Part shown: positions 53,491 through 64,000 of the stretch, piece by piece
Position numbering within the stretch: the first letter of the stretch is position 1
Layout: each line of letters opens with the position of its first letter
NCBI GenBank assembly: GCA_036873755.1
Contig: JAVTVY010033708.1
Span: 62,001 to 126,000, forward strand
Origin: Hanleya hanleyi
Lineage: Eukaryota; Mollusca; Polyplacophora; Lepidopleurida; Hanleyidae
Reading direction: 5' to 3'
DNA: 64,000 nucleotides
The notes under the pieces: model-generated
Database searches by the model: none
Seen by the model: the letters and a program-made list of their open reading frames with translations, nothing else
What the model was told of the DNA's origin: nothing
Program-made: the position numbers and the translations under genes

Positions 53491-54604
53491 AATATCACTG
53501 TAGTTATCGCTTCGTTCATCAGGGCACTGCTGTAAGTGTTGGACTGCTGTTTTGACGTCTGCTTGTACTTAGCACGTCGATTTCGCGCTCGCGTCACTAT
53601 AGTCTATTTCAGCATGACACCTCACTTGATTACAAGAACTGTGTATCGGCACGTGTAGCTCTATCGAAAATTATCACATAAGCCATTGAATATCCGTACA
53701 AAGTCAGAGAAATCAGTGACATCATTCGGAGAAGATCGCGAATCGAGGATCATTCATCCTCAGCGTCGCCATGTTGAAAGTCATATTGGCCCAGCCCATA
53801 TTGGCCCTGTTTTCCCGTATTGGACCTGCTTTTCCGTATTGGCCCGCCTTCTTCATATTTGCCCGGTTTGGGGTCATATCAATCAGGCCGATTTCTTTGT
53901 ATTGGATTCATATCATTGATAGTTGATTAATAATAATTGTTACGAACGAGTAGACAGGCGGAATAAGTTGTATGTAGGGTAGGGTAGGCATAATAACCAT
54001 TATTATCTGTCGATGATTATCAAAACAGACTCCAAAATTGATCTAAGATGACAGCTATAGTGTGAAACAGTTTAGTTCTAGCAAATGCCTGTTTCGATCT
54101 AAAAACAATCCCTTCAAATTTGGTGGATAACATTCACCAAGTTGAGCAAGAGTTCGAGTGACTCCATATGTCCGCCATTATGTCCGGAATTATTTTCTAG
54201 CTGATGATTGTACGCATAGAGTCAGACTATTATTAGATTAACCTCAGATGAACCCACATGGTCACCATATTTGAATTTAATAATTGTATTCTCAGCTTGA
54301 GAACTCAAACTACTTCAAACTTGAGAAAGAAAACTTCGCACCAACAATTACCTTGATCAAAAAGGTCCACTCTATAAGAAAACGGATGTTGCCAAAATCC
54401 ACAAACAAAAAATACTGAATTACCATACACTAATATCTTGAAATTCAGCCCGAAGAACTACTTCAGATTTGATACCCATTTCTTTTACAAAGAATTCCAC
54501 ACAATGTTTTAAATTGTTTTAAGGCCCATCTTTCGGCAATCTTTTGAAGTTATTTGACCTCGAAATGACCTCATAATGACCTCAAATCGCCAAAGTTGTC
54601 TTAA

Positions 54605-55762
54605 AGATAGCTATCCCCTTAGAGGCAGTTTTTGCACTCCCATGACAATTTGTTGTCTGTATCAATAAATATACGAGATAACCATAATAAACTATATATT
54701 TTATGAAAGCATACATCGTAGGGATTCCAACTATAAAATTTGTATAACTGACGCTGCTACTGTGTAGAAAATATTCCAATTTTAAAAAATTAATATGTAA
54801 ACAATAGCGTCCATTTTTCAATTGAAATTTCATGAAAACTGTTGGTCTTGTTTCAACTTTGATGCTATACCTTGGTAGGAGACAATTCGAACTAGTAAAC
54901 TTTTTCTCATTTTTTTTAATTTTTGCCTGGTTTTGTTTTTATAACTATTTTACTAAAGTAAATTGAAAAAAATGTACTTTTTTACGGTCGTTTGTCTTAA
55001 AAGTTGGATAATTAAAAGACGAAGCCGAACTTACCAAAAGTGATATAAAGTTTTCTACATCACCTTATAAGTAACAAGCATGCCAAATTTCAAAAGCGTA
55101 GCATGGATACTTTTCGAGAAATAAACGTTTGAATTTCGGATTTTGTACAAAAATGAAAGGCTAGAAATAGGGCAAAATGTGTCCAGCTATACATCTGATG
55201 AATTAATCCCAATTTTTTGCTTGAATTATATTGTCAAATACATTTTTAATCTGTCTAATGAGACCTACTCGAATTCCTGTTTATTCTGGATAACTATTAC
55301 ACTAAGTTTTTTTCCATCAACTCGGTTCCATTTAAACTTTAAAAACCTGCTAAACTTGTTCACACCTGTGTAGATTACTTCACGGTGGGTGTCTGAGTGA
55401 AGTGTCACTGTCATATAATTAGAAACAAAAATAAGGATGTTTGCATGGTTTTGATCAGAAGGGCGTACATTAATGTAAATAAGTAGGACTAATAGATAAT
55501 TAGCTTACCATAATACTGCGGAAATGAGTTTTGGAAAGGGAAATTTAGCAGACGCAAATAATAGTAGCCAAGCCCAAGCTAAGGCAATCTGTTTAATTGT
55601 TCCAGGGCCTCGGAAACTAAATTTTTAATCCTTATATTGAAGCACTAATAATTATAATTTTTTTATTTCATTTTTTTCAAATGTTAGAGGAAATATTGAA
55701 TATTTGAATGAAGAAATAAAAAAAAAATGTCCAATTTTGACCCTCTAAGGGGATAGCTATCC
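54605..55762. mobile_element. 1,158-bp nonautonomous element with TTAA duplication
   Basis: Terminal inverted repeats AGATAGCTATCCCCTTAGAG (left) and GGATAGCTATCCCCTTAGAG (right, reverse) are flanked by TTAA at 54,601-54,604 and 55,763-55,766. Inside is A+T-rich with short frames only. piggyBac/Kolobok-type target choice. Its ends differ from those of the 20,544 element, so it is a separate family. Confidence 0.82.
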
Positions 55763-56206
55763 TTAATATTCACCCCTACCTTGAACCATACTACATACAA
55801 AAGTAATTAACAAACAGCACAATATATATGAAATAAAACATAATTTTCCCTCATTTTTGACCTCATTTGACCCCTACAGCGACCCTAAAATGACCTCAAT
55901 TCCAATAATTACCGAGCTGGCCATACATGTGTTAAAGTTATGCAGTACATAAAACCAATTTAGCGTGGATAGCCATTGGTAACAAACATCACAATGAAAA
56001 TTAAGTTAGGAACGACTTCTACCAATTTTGACCGTATTTGACTTCCAAAGTGACGCCGAAATGGCCTTTAATATCCAAAATCCGGGTGGTATCACCTCTC
56101 ATCTTACACTCTAACACACAAAGAACTAATTTAGCATGGGTACCCATTTGTAACAAACAATGCCATTAAAAGTTACATTTCGTGTCGTTGGTCGGCCTAC
56201 TGATAT

Positions 56207-56404
56207 GTGTGGCGCGATGTTCTGAGTAAGATCGACTGGTTGATAACCAACTTACTAACCGGTTGGTCTTCTCATGAAAACCTGGACACATACAAATCTC
56301 GTTGCAAACGGGTGATTCACGAAAGAAAATATCAATGGGTAACCGTAGAAAAGCTTCGTTTCGTCCCCGAGGCCCGCCTCCTGTACAGACCTTTTGGTCT
56401 TTGA
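56207..56404 (+). other. Unrecognised short open frame
   Basis: 65 codons (starts MWRDVLSKIDWLITNLLTGW), just outside the inverted-array element. No motif known; could be a scrap of a decayed gene. An equally long antisense frame overlaps it. Confidence 0.15.
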
Positions 56405-56797
56405 TATATGTTGGCATTTGTGGAAAGTTGATGCTGGGTCGTCATCGGGCCTTTATTACAGACTAGTCTTTTGTGTTGAATGCCGTCATTTTCATCTGAC
56501 GACGATACAGCTCACCAAGTCCCAGTGTACGAGTTGTCACAGCGAAACAGCTCATGAATTACCAATATACGAGTTGTCAAAGCATTTCCATCATAGCTCT
56601 CTAGATTTGTATCTAATACCGCTTATGCCGGTGCTAGGGGCCGTGTGGTCATATCATCCAAGTTGCCAGATGAACAGGTACAATAAAAGCGTACCTGAGA
56701 TACAACACATATCAGGAATCGTTAGATTCTTGGTATGTGCTTTAGAATAGGTTAACCGGAAGACTATACTGTTAAGTCATGTGACTCTGTCAGTATG

Positions 56798-57168
56798 GGT
56801 GAGTGAGTGAATAGGGTTTAACGTCGCTTTCAACATTTTTTCAGCTATATCACGACGGGGAAGGGAAGGGAGGGGAGGGGGATGGGCAGGGGAACCTACT
56901 TGTAACAGAGCAGATCTAATGCTGCCATTTTATAGTGCTGTCCCACTGAAATATCATGCCGTAGGCAGACATGACACCCCACTCAGTCACATTATACTGA
57001 CACCGAGCGAACCAGTCCTTGTTCTATCCTCTTAATGCTGAGCGTAAGCAAGGGAGCAACAAGTTCCATTTTTCAAGTCTTAGGTATGACCCGGCCTGGG
57101 ATCGAACCCAGTACCTACCGCTTACGAGGCCGACGCTCTAACTATTAGACCACCGCAGTGCGGTCTCT
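56798..57168 (-). mobile_element. tRNA-derived SINE (bivalve type)
   Basis: Minus strand: tRNA-like head from 57,168 with TGGTCTAATAGTTAGAGCG (A-box region) and GGGTTCGATCCCAGG (B box) at about 57,092-57,106. The body carries a conserved ACTTGTTGCTCCCTTGCTTA block. The tail ends ...GAAAGCGACGTTAAACCC and TCACTCACTCAC. Flanked by the 13-bp duplication CTCTGTCAGTATG at 56,785-56,797 and 57,169-57,181. The tail phrase is widespread in bivalve genomes; the central block may be the domain shared by several mollusc SINE families. Confidence 0.85.
57090..57165 (-). other. tRNA-like head of the SINE
   Basis: Folds like a tRNA with a CGT anticodon position (tRNA-Thr-like) and intact A and B boxes for RNA polymerase III, but continues directly into SINE sequence. 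Not annotated as a functional tRNA gene. Confidence 0.6.
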
Positions 57169-57319
57169 CTCTGTCAGTATGACGGCACCTCTTCCCACTT
57201 CCCTTATATGTGTTGTAATCTATCATCCGCCACGTGACACATATAGACCAGTACATTTCATTCTTATTATCTACTTTCAGATCAATTGATCCGCAGCAAT
57301 ATCTTCATTTCATCTTATT

Positions 57320-57332
57320 TTGTTCTTTTCAG
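57320..57332 (+). promoter_or_regulatory. Splice acceptor of the transporter exon
   Basis: Pyrimidine-rich TTGTTCTTTTCAG just before the point where similarity to BCCT proteins begins (FSDNQRAQDAINVTLF). A second acceptor-like CTACTTTCAG lies at 57,271-57,280. Confidence 0.6.
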
Positions 57333-59007
57333 ATTTTCAGACAACCAGCGTGCACAAGACGCCATTAATGTAACTCTTTTCCATTGGGGGATCCACGCAT
57401 GGATTTGCTACTGCATGGTAGGCTTGATCGTTGCTTTCATGACCTACAGACGAGGATTGCCTTTGTCCATCCGATCCTGCTTCTATCCGATTTTGGGGGA
57501 GAGAATCTTCGGTTGGATTGGTGACGTCATCGACACGCTGTCTGTTATATGTACAATGTTTGGGGTTTGCACCGGTTTAGGAATAGGTGCGATGCAAGTA
57601 AATGCGGGACTACACAGAATGAATACCAACATACCTCTCAGTACTATTAGTGAGCTTCTCATTGTATGGTTAATCACTACTATTGCAACCATTTCTGTGA
57701 TCAGTGGCCTGAAATTGGGAATCAGGCTGCTCAGCGGAGTCTGCTTTGGACTAGGAACATGTATCATGTTAACCTGGCTGTTTTACGACGACACGTGGTA
57801 TTTGCTTAATGCGTATGTCCAAAGTATCGGCTACTACTTGCAGACAATGGTGGGACTCGGTTTCCACACGGATGCTTTTGCTCAACTCGGTATTGCCCCG
57901 GATGGAAAAGAGGACCCCGACTGGCTTAATGATTGGACCATTTTCTACTGGGGCTGGTGGGTCGCAGTGTCGCCGTATGTTGGTATGTTCATTGCAAGGA
58001 TATCCCGTGGACGCACAATCAAACAGTTTATCATACACACCCTGCTCATTCCTATTCTCTACATTTTCTTCTGGTTTGTCTTGTTTGGGGCAGCTGGAAT
58101 CAAGATGGAACGCTTGGCCGCAGCATCAAATATAACATGCCATTCTGAATTTGGAGGTGAAAATTCTACAAGCTCGGCAAACGGACTTTATCGCCTATCC
58201 TGCCGGAAACCATCGGATATGTGGTTTGACCTGATGGAGTCGTTTCCTGATATCCAAACCTTCCTTCAAGTCATTTCGTTGATAGGCGTCACGCTATACT
58301 TCGTGACCTGTTCAGACAGCGGTTCGCTGGTGATTGACAACCTTTCTGCCAACGGTCACCCCAATCCTCCCCGCCTTCAGCGTATATTTTGGGCTCTTAC
58401 TGAAGGGGCTTGCGCTACTGGTCTTCTCGTATCGGGAGGTGATCAGGCTCTGAAAGCGTTACAAGTTGTCTCTATATTTGCTGGATTGCCCTACACCATA
58501 GTGCTTAATTTTATGTGTATTGCGTTGTGGCGAGCACTGCAAATAGAAGCGGGCGATTTGGCCCTGAATGGACCGCAGTTCTCTCATGACATCTTCACCA
58601 TCTTTGAAAGCAGGAACAGATTCGTCAATTTCCTGGTAGCTATTGTTGCCCCTTGGTTTCCCCTGGGCAGAGCTCACGCCAAATTGACGAAAACACGGGG
58701 CGGTCACAACATGTTCGTTGTCGCGTTTCCTTTCTACAGCTCTGTCGCTTTGGTAATTTTGGGAGGTGTTAATCATGGCCTTTTCTATTTGGGAGCCACC
58801 GTTTACTTTGTATTTGTTGCCACAGGAGATCGTACCAGAATTAAGATGAGAGCTCATTTCGGTATCAACGGAAATGTGATTGAAGATTTCTTTGCCGTGT
58901 TGATTCTTTATCCGTTTGCCGCTCAACAGATGAGAGACCACATTGAATATGTCGAGAAACTTGAAACAAATGATGACTGTCCTATGACCGACATGCCTCC
59001 AATATAG
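57333..59007 (+). CDS. BCCT-family transporter, last large exon
   Basis: About 557 codons. BCCT proteins import betaine, choline, carnitine or similar quaternary amines with Na+ or H+; in marine invertebrates betaine is a main osmolyte. Signature blocks: VTLFHWGIHAWICYCMVGL, RRGLPLSIRSCFYPILGERI, TMFGVCTGLGIGAMQVNAGL, and the family's tryptophan-rich motif IFYWGWWVAVSPYVGMFIAR followed by ISRGRT. About ten hydrophobic segments are visible. The N-terminal segments with the glycine-rich first half are missing, so they must be in upstream exons. The exon starts after the acceptor TTGTTCTTTTCAG (57,320-57,332); 57,341 is an alternative. No lesion; stop TAG at 59,005. Upstream exons were not found in the 5 kb of repeats before it. 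Confidence 0.92.
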
Positions 59008-59353
59008 CAAGAAGTTCTTGACGAACAAAATGTGAATTATATCATAGACATGCAGAAGAGACAACTCTTCTTATAATATCAACCATCGAGCTTCTCACGC
59101 TAACTTTGTATTGTTAGACTCTCCATATCTTTGCAGAGTTTTGAGGCAGTCGGTCCATGGGATGAAGACAGAACGTGTGTGTTTCAAATGTTTATGGGAA
59201 CAAACAGCTGAAAATTCACACGTGCAGATAAGTTCTTTCTGGTTTACTAAATGTTGCTATTGTGTCTCTGTTTAACCCTACCTGGCCGGGGGGGTCATTT
59301 TCCGTCCCCCTGTTGATTTGTTTGCATGACCTACCCCCCCCCCCCCCCCTCCG

Positions 59354-59795
59354 AGCAGAGGATCATGAGCAAATTCAAATTGGCGGCCATGTGGGGGTAC
59401 CAAAAAAGTGATGTTTTCGTCATATTTCTTCAAAAATTACGCAAAAAATTAGCATGTTGATTCAACGCGGCTCTATGCGTTTTACTGAATCCGTGTGTCT
59501 TAGGATCGCCAGAAAACACCCCATGATTTGTTCCCCCTCTCTCCCTTCCCCCATGAACCCTACCAGGCCTGGGGGAGGGGGGCCAAAATGCCCCCCTACC
59601 AAACTTTCTGCGCTATCTCCGAAACGCCAAAAACATGGAGAGCTGAAATTCCTTGACCTTATAGGTTATCATATTGGGATCATTTTGAGCCGATTGGCAT
59701 AATCTCACGAGCAGAGGATCATGGGTAAATTCAAAATGGCGGCCATGTGGAGTACCAGAGAAAGTGATGTTTTCGTCATATTTCTTCAAAATGTT
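59354..59795. repeat. Direct repeat of about 85 bp, 357 bp apart
   Basis: GAGCAGAGGATCATGAGC... (59,354-59,438) and GAGCAGAGGATCATGGGT... (59,711-59,795) share AATTCAAAATGGCGGCCATG and GATGTTTTCGTCATATTTC. A C homopolymer of about 20 precedes the first. Probably internal duplication in an unclassified repeat. Confidence 0.75.
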
Positions 59796-61249
59796 TGCTT
59801 TTCTGTATGGAAATGTGGGTAAAACTTATTTTATTTCATATCAGATTATTGAGAGGAAAAAAATTCGAAAGTTTTGACCGAAAAATCGTCCAAAATGCTC
59901 TTTTGGAAAATGAGGTCACAGTGACGTCATCATGGCGGCCATCTTGGATTGTTTTACATTTGCTTGTAGAGCTTGATCCAAAGATATGATGTGGTAAGTT
60001 TCAGCTCTCTAGCCTTAGCGATAGCAAAAATATATAGGGAGGCCTCTCCCCCCCCATAGGCTGCGGTACACCTCAAATCGTCCAGGCCAGATATGATTAA
60101 ATAGAGAAGGAAAAAGGTCCTTGCCCGATATCCTATCAATACATATTCCATGAGGCACCAGAGCGGCAGCAAAATACTATTCTCTGTTTAGAAGAAATAC
60201 GCGCTCAGTAACTTTGAGGCTTACAATGTATATAGCCAAAATTCCATGGCATGATCCTGGTATACATGTGTGTATGTGTTTGTGGTATGACTTTCATAAA
60301 TCCTTACCTGTAACGGATGAAGTCGTATTACCACCAAAACTTGAACATTTGATCTGGATTAACAGCATATTTGACATATATTGACTCGTCTACACAAACA
60401 TCTGCTAGACCTGGTTAAACATAAATATAACTTGATATTATCTGAGGACGAAAATAACGTTTTTGCCTTTCTTTTGATTTCTTGTCTTGTCCGTATAGAC
60501 AAAGTACTCTCACATTTTTTTTTGTGCTAAATATCGCAAGCCATCTCAGCTTTGAAAAATGGTATGAATTTTTTATATTTTTTTATTTATTTGGTTTTAT
60601 TGTGCAATTTTATCTTGCGAAACAATTATGGTAAATGTGTTATTGTACTACAAAAGAAATAGTATCTCTGGATTTCGTATTTCAGTTTTCGGTCTTTCTC
60701 ATTTTCACCCTACTACCCAAAAAATGAACCTAAATGGATGCCGAAATCGTCGTCTTACAGTGAAAAGTTTGAATATACTTCACCGCCATAACCCAACGTA
60801 GTTAGATGGTAGATAATCATAACGAGGACGTGTCAGCACTAAAGTTTGACGATGCACCGTGTAACTGCGCTAGAGGCAAATTTGAATTTGTCACTGATGG
60901 ATGAAGTTTTTAACTGAAGGCGTCGAATTAGGTTGATTTATATTCTTTGTACCTTTCTCCTCGGAAAACTCATGCCAGAATGGGCACAAAGCTGAAAGTA
61001 AGTGCACGATAATCATTTTTTATTACCAGTGTGAAGGTTCCGAATGCCGTGATTAAATATGTCCCATCTCTACAGAAACTGAGCCACTTATCTTTAAGGT
61101 GGGAAAAATATTCTAGTTTGCTTAGAATAAAGCAACCGGACAATCTCAGCCACCGGAGATTCTAAGCATCCACACCAGCATGAAAGCATAGGCCTGCGGT
61201 ATAGCGACGACGGAAGCGACCAGCTAGCTATGAAACTTAGATAGGGTTA
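59796..61249. other. No recognised gene
   Basis: A+T-rich sequence downstream of the transporter; short frames only. ATCATGGCGGCCATCTTGG occurs at about 59,928-59,946. Confidence 0.5.
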
Positions 61250-62160
61250 TTGTCCCCCGCCGTGTCCGTGCATGTCTGCTCGAATGATTACTTCCTAACG
61301 CTTTGTTGGATTCTTCCGAAATTCGGCATACGGATTCCTTGCCACAAGACACCAGTCAGTATCGCGTTTCAGCAACATCTGCCTGAAGGTGGCGCCACTG
61401 GGTCAAAATGGTTCTTGTTTCTATGTGTCCGTGCATGTCCGTGCATGTCTGTTCGAATGATCGCTTTGTTGGATTCTTCCGAAATTTGGCATACGTATTC
61501 CTTGCGACAAGACGCCATTCGATATCGCATTTCAGCAACATCTGCCCGAAGGTGGCGCCACTGGGTCAAAATGGTTCTTGCTTCTATGTGTCCGTGCATG
61601 TCCGTGGATGTCTGTTCGAATGATTACTTCCTAACGCTTTGTTGGATTCTTCCGAAATTCGGCATACGCATTCCTTGCGACAAGACTCCAGTCGGTATCG
61701 CATTTCAGCAACATCTGCCCGAAGGTGGCGCCACTGGGTCAAAATGAATCTTGCTTCTTTGTGTCCGTGGATGTCAGTTACAAGCGATAACTTCCAAACG
61801 CTTTCTTGGATTCTTTCGAAATTTGGCATACGCATTCCTTATTAGAAGACGCAGTTGCGTACTGGATTTCAGTAACATTTGCCTGAAGGTGGCGCCACTG
61901 AGTTTCGCTTCCTCATGCCCGTTCCAGTTAAAATGGGTCTTGCTCTCTTTGTGTCTGTACCTGTTCAAATCCTTCACAGGCGATAACGTCCAAAAGATTT
62001 GTCGGATTCCTTCGAAATTTAGCATATACACTCCTTGTGACCAGACATGGGTTGGTATTGCGTTTCAGCAAGATCCACCTGAAGGTGGCGCCACTGGGTC
62101 TTGTTCCAATCTTCTGTTCATGTCCGTGGTTTCCATTCAAATTCTTCACAAGCGATAATT
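61250..62160. repeat. Tandem array, about 150-190-bp unit with GGTGGCGCCACTGGG
   Basis: Five to six units, each with TTGGATTCTTCCGAAATTCG, CATACGCATTCCTTGCGACA, TTTCAGCAACATCTGCC and the palindrome GGTGGCGCCAC (near 61,389, 61,552, 61,724, 61,890, 62,083). Frames of up to 165 codons are repeat-encoded. Same superfamily as the array at the right edge. Confidence 0.85.
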
Positions 62161-62199
62161 TCCAAATGCTTTGTCTAATAATTAGGCATCCCTAAATGC

Positions 62200-62660
62200 G
62201 TTTGTCATTTGTTCTTAAATTTGCTGTCCAGTCCTTCTATTCCACGTCATATGATTTACTCCAAAAGCTTTTGCAGGAACCATATTTTTTTTTCAGAAGT
62301 ATAATATGAAATGACTGGCGGGGGAATCCCCGCAGTACCGAACCTGTGTTAGTTTTGAATTTTGTGTCGCCTTAAATGAAGGACATTTCCTTCAACTTTG
62401 CTATGAAATCATTCTATTCCACATCATATGATTTACCCTAAAGCTTTTGCATGAACCTTATTATATTTCAGAAGTATAATATGAAATAACTGGCGGGGAA
62501 ATCCCCGCAGTACCGAACCCCTGTTTTTTGTTTTTTTGTTTTTTTCGTGTCATCTTAAATGAAGGACAACATTTTCTTCAATTTTGCTATCAAATAATTG
62601 TATCTCACATCATATGATTTACCGTAAAGCTTCTGCAGGAACCATTTGTGTCCACAGTGT
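62200..62660. repeat. Three diverged tandem copies with GC hairpin
   Basis: Copies begin at CTATTCCACGTCATATGATT (62,238), CTATTCCACATCATATGATT (62,413) and a third near 62,598. The first two include TAATATGAAATGACTGGCGG then GGGAATCCCCGC, a small GC hairpin, followed by AGTACCGAAC. The unit is about 178 bp. Confidence 0.75.
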
Positions 62661-63100
62661 AACTTACTATATTAATTACAACTGAGTTTGGGTGCACACT
62701 GTGCATGTGATCAATTTCCTGAATTGAATTGAATTCCACCTTGTGGTTTTTCGGACTGTGATAGATGATGGCATGCAGTTGTCAGTGCGGTTGTTTCATG
62801 TACAGGGAGCTAGCTTTCTATGGCTTTCATGTCAGCACACCTACCACTACCCTCAAGAAGAGCATGTCCCCATCCCCAGGGCGCCGAGCCGCACCCTCTA
62901 TCTCCCAAACTAGCCCTCGCCCGACCCTCATATATTGTGTTTGAGCATATATCTTGGCAGAAGCTGAAATTTGTGTGTTGTCTGCAATATTGGGATAATA
63001 TTGGGATAATTGCAACCCCAAAAGGTTTCAATTTATCAGGCACAGACCCATGTTTTTGTATTTGGTAAATGGATCCCTTGTCTACATGTATATATTTTTG
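62661..63100. other. No recognised gene
   Basis: Spacer between arrays. A CCCTCAAGAAGAGCATGTCC to GCCCGACCCTCATATAT C-rich stretch lies at 62,850-62,935. Short frames only. Confidence 0.4.
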
Positions 63101-64000
63101 CTTGGAATTGTTTTCTTGCCAATCCGCTTCTGGGTGGCGCCACCTTGGGCCAAGTTAAATTGCGTCTCCAGACAATAACTTTTGAAAACCTTAAGGATTC
63201 TTTCCAAATTTGGTGTGGTGGTACCTTGTCTCAAGATCTGGCATGAGAATGTTTTTCATGTTGATAGGGGGACTACCTGAAAGCTAAGTTAAGTGTTTCC
63301 AGACAATAACTTTTGAAAACCTGAACCGATTAATTCCAAATTTGGTGTGTAGGTACCTCGCCTCAATTTCTCGTTTGGCATTGTTTTTCATGCCGATCCA
63401 CATATAGGTGGTGCCACCTGGGGGTAAATTTAAAATTATGTTTCCAGACAATAACTTTTTAATACTTGAATGAATTCTTTCCAAGTTTGGTATACATGTA
63501 CACATGTACCTTACCTGAAGGTTTCACTTAGTATTGTTTTTCTTGTCAATCTGCTCATAGGTGGTGCCACCTGTAGGCCAAGTTAAGATTTTCTATTTCC
63601 AATGTCAAGGGATCTTGCTTCAAGATCTCGGTTGGGATTATTTTTTATGCCTATCTGCCTACACATGGCGCTACCTGAGGGCCAAGGTACAATTGCGTTT
63701 CCGGACAGTAACTGTTGGACCTTAATGGATTCTTTTAAATTTGGTACGTGGATACCCTCAAGTTATCTTATGGGGCCATGTTAATGATGTTTTTCCTAAG
63801 TTTTACGTTTTTACTTTCTTCACAAATAATGAATGTTTCCTTTACTAAAGATGCAAAAGGCATGCCTCCAATCGTATTCGACCGAGTGTATCTAGTTGCA
63901 TATGTATTCCTTGTGACAAGATGTTGATTGGTATTTTGTTTCAGTAAGATCTGCCTGTAGGTGGCGCCACTAGAGTTCTTTCCGTTCTTTTGTGCTGCAA
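63101..64000. repeat. Tandem array, about 160-bp unit, continues past the window
   Basis: Diverged units with AGGTGGTGCCACCT, CAGACAATAACTTTTGAAAA and TTCCAAATTTGGT. Copies of the first phrase lie near 63,132, 63,409, 63,560, 63,666 and 63,958. The last units approach the 61,250 array (TGTGACAAGATG and GGTGGCGCCACT), linking both arrays to one family. Confidence 0.8.

Larger units (their letters stand above)
52836..53935. mobile_element. Inserted element with long hairpin and one ORF
   Basis: Interrupts a repeat unit of the host element: CACAATACTATTATG on the left resumes near 53,935 at AATTGTTACGAACG. It opens with an imperfect hairpin (52,841-52,973), contains a 172-codon ORF, and ends with a cluster of tattggccc phrases (53,795-53,865) echoing the hairpin's own tattggccc. 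Family unknown to me. Confidence 0.55.
52198..56163. mobile_element. Element with inverted tandem-array ends (about 4 kb, nested insertions)
   Basis: Left end GGTACCCATGCTAAATTAGT (about 52,208) matches the reverse of about 56,131-56,150. Behind each end lie several diverged units of about 170-190 bp with AAGGTCATTTTGGGGTC and TACGAATGATTATCCAA phrases: 52,205-52,840 plus 53,936-54,000 on the left, 54,480-54,604 plus 55,763-56,163 on the right, in opposite orientation. Younger insertions sit at about 52,836-53,935 and 54,605-55,762. No transposase of its own is seen. Confidence 0.65.

Noticed and set aside
57090..57165. Functional tRNA-Thr gene
   Set aside because: The tRNA-like sequence runs straight into a SINE body and is flanked by target duplications.
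52972..57332. Upstream exons of the BCCT transporter
   Set aside because: I looked for the glycine-rich first-half signature of BCCT proteins in the open frames and found none; the 52,972 ORF does not match.
58459..59064. 201-codon minus-strand frame opposite the transporter exon
   Set aside because: Shadow of the transporter coding sequence; no motif of its own.
61250..61747. 165-codon open frame
   Set aside because: Encoded by the tandem array with the GGTGGCGCCAC unit; antisense frames are equally open.

Overview
The window looks like nuclear DNA of a marine invertebrate, most likely a bivalve mollusc. Evidence for this: spliced-type gene structure; a tRNA-headed SINE whose 3' part (GTTTAACGTCGCTTTC, on the plus strand) is the kind found throughout bivalve genomes; tandem arrays of about 160-190 bp with phrases common in bivalve repeats; and no bacterial-style gene packing. 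Only one probable host gene is visible: the last large exon of a BCCT-family (betaine/choline/carnitine type) transporter at 57,333-59,007 (+). Almost everything else is mobile or repetitive DNA, much of it nested, so relative ages can be read from the sequence.

Layout. 1-2,850: tandem arrays, partly resembling the terminal repeats of the Polinton further on. 2,960-6,095: A+T-rich, no recognised gene. 6,098-6,830: 30/31-bp minisatellite, followed by a possible reverse-transcriptase scrap. 8,994-12,573: duplicated and inverted arrays rich in GCGCATGCGC and TGACGTCA. 12,575-23,502: two tandem copies of a 1.26-kb repeat unit. The second copy is split by an almost complete Ngaro (tyrosine-recombinase) retrotransposon at 14,004-20,350 and by a 2.07-kb TTAA-flanked DNA transposon at 20,544-22,608. 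The undisturbed first copy supplies the exact empty site for both.

24,208-29,283: a 5-kb near-palindromic foldback element. Its arms carry two divergent copies of a small C2H2 zinc-finger gene and its ends carry arrays of ETS/CRE-like motifs. 31,336-44,736: a structurally complete Polinton/Maverick (adintovirus-like) element, 13.4 kb, with long terminal inverted repeats, 5'-AG...CT-3' ends and a perfect 6-bp target duplication CGCGTG. It carries integrase, packaging ATPase, adenain-type protease, major capsid protein, penton-like protein, small virion-type proteins and PC4-like proteins, mostly as one leftward block. Several genes are broken and no DNA polymerase B is visible, so this copy is a fossil.

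47,120-47,960: nested inverted repeats. 48,880-51,310: an array of about 165-bp units interrupted by a 644-bp element with a 9-bp target duplication. 52,198-56,163: an element with inverted tandem-array ends, containing two younger insertions. 56,798-57,168: the SINE, in the presumed intron before the transporter exon. 61,250-64,000: more tandem arrays, running off the window.

How it fits together: the Polinton, the foldback element and the arrays at 0.9-1.5 and 10-12.6 kb share short promoter-like motifs (NRF1-like TGCGCATGCGCA, YY1-like AAGATGGCGGC, CRE TGACGTCA, ETS-CRE CCGGAAGTGACGTCA) packed into their terminal repeats. This suggests that unrelated or distantly related elements have converged on, or share, host housekeeping-promoter sequence at their ends. 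All functional calls come from reading the sequence; no database search was run.
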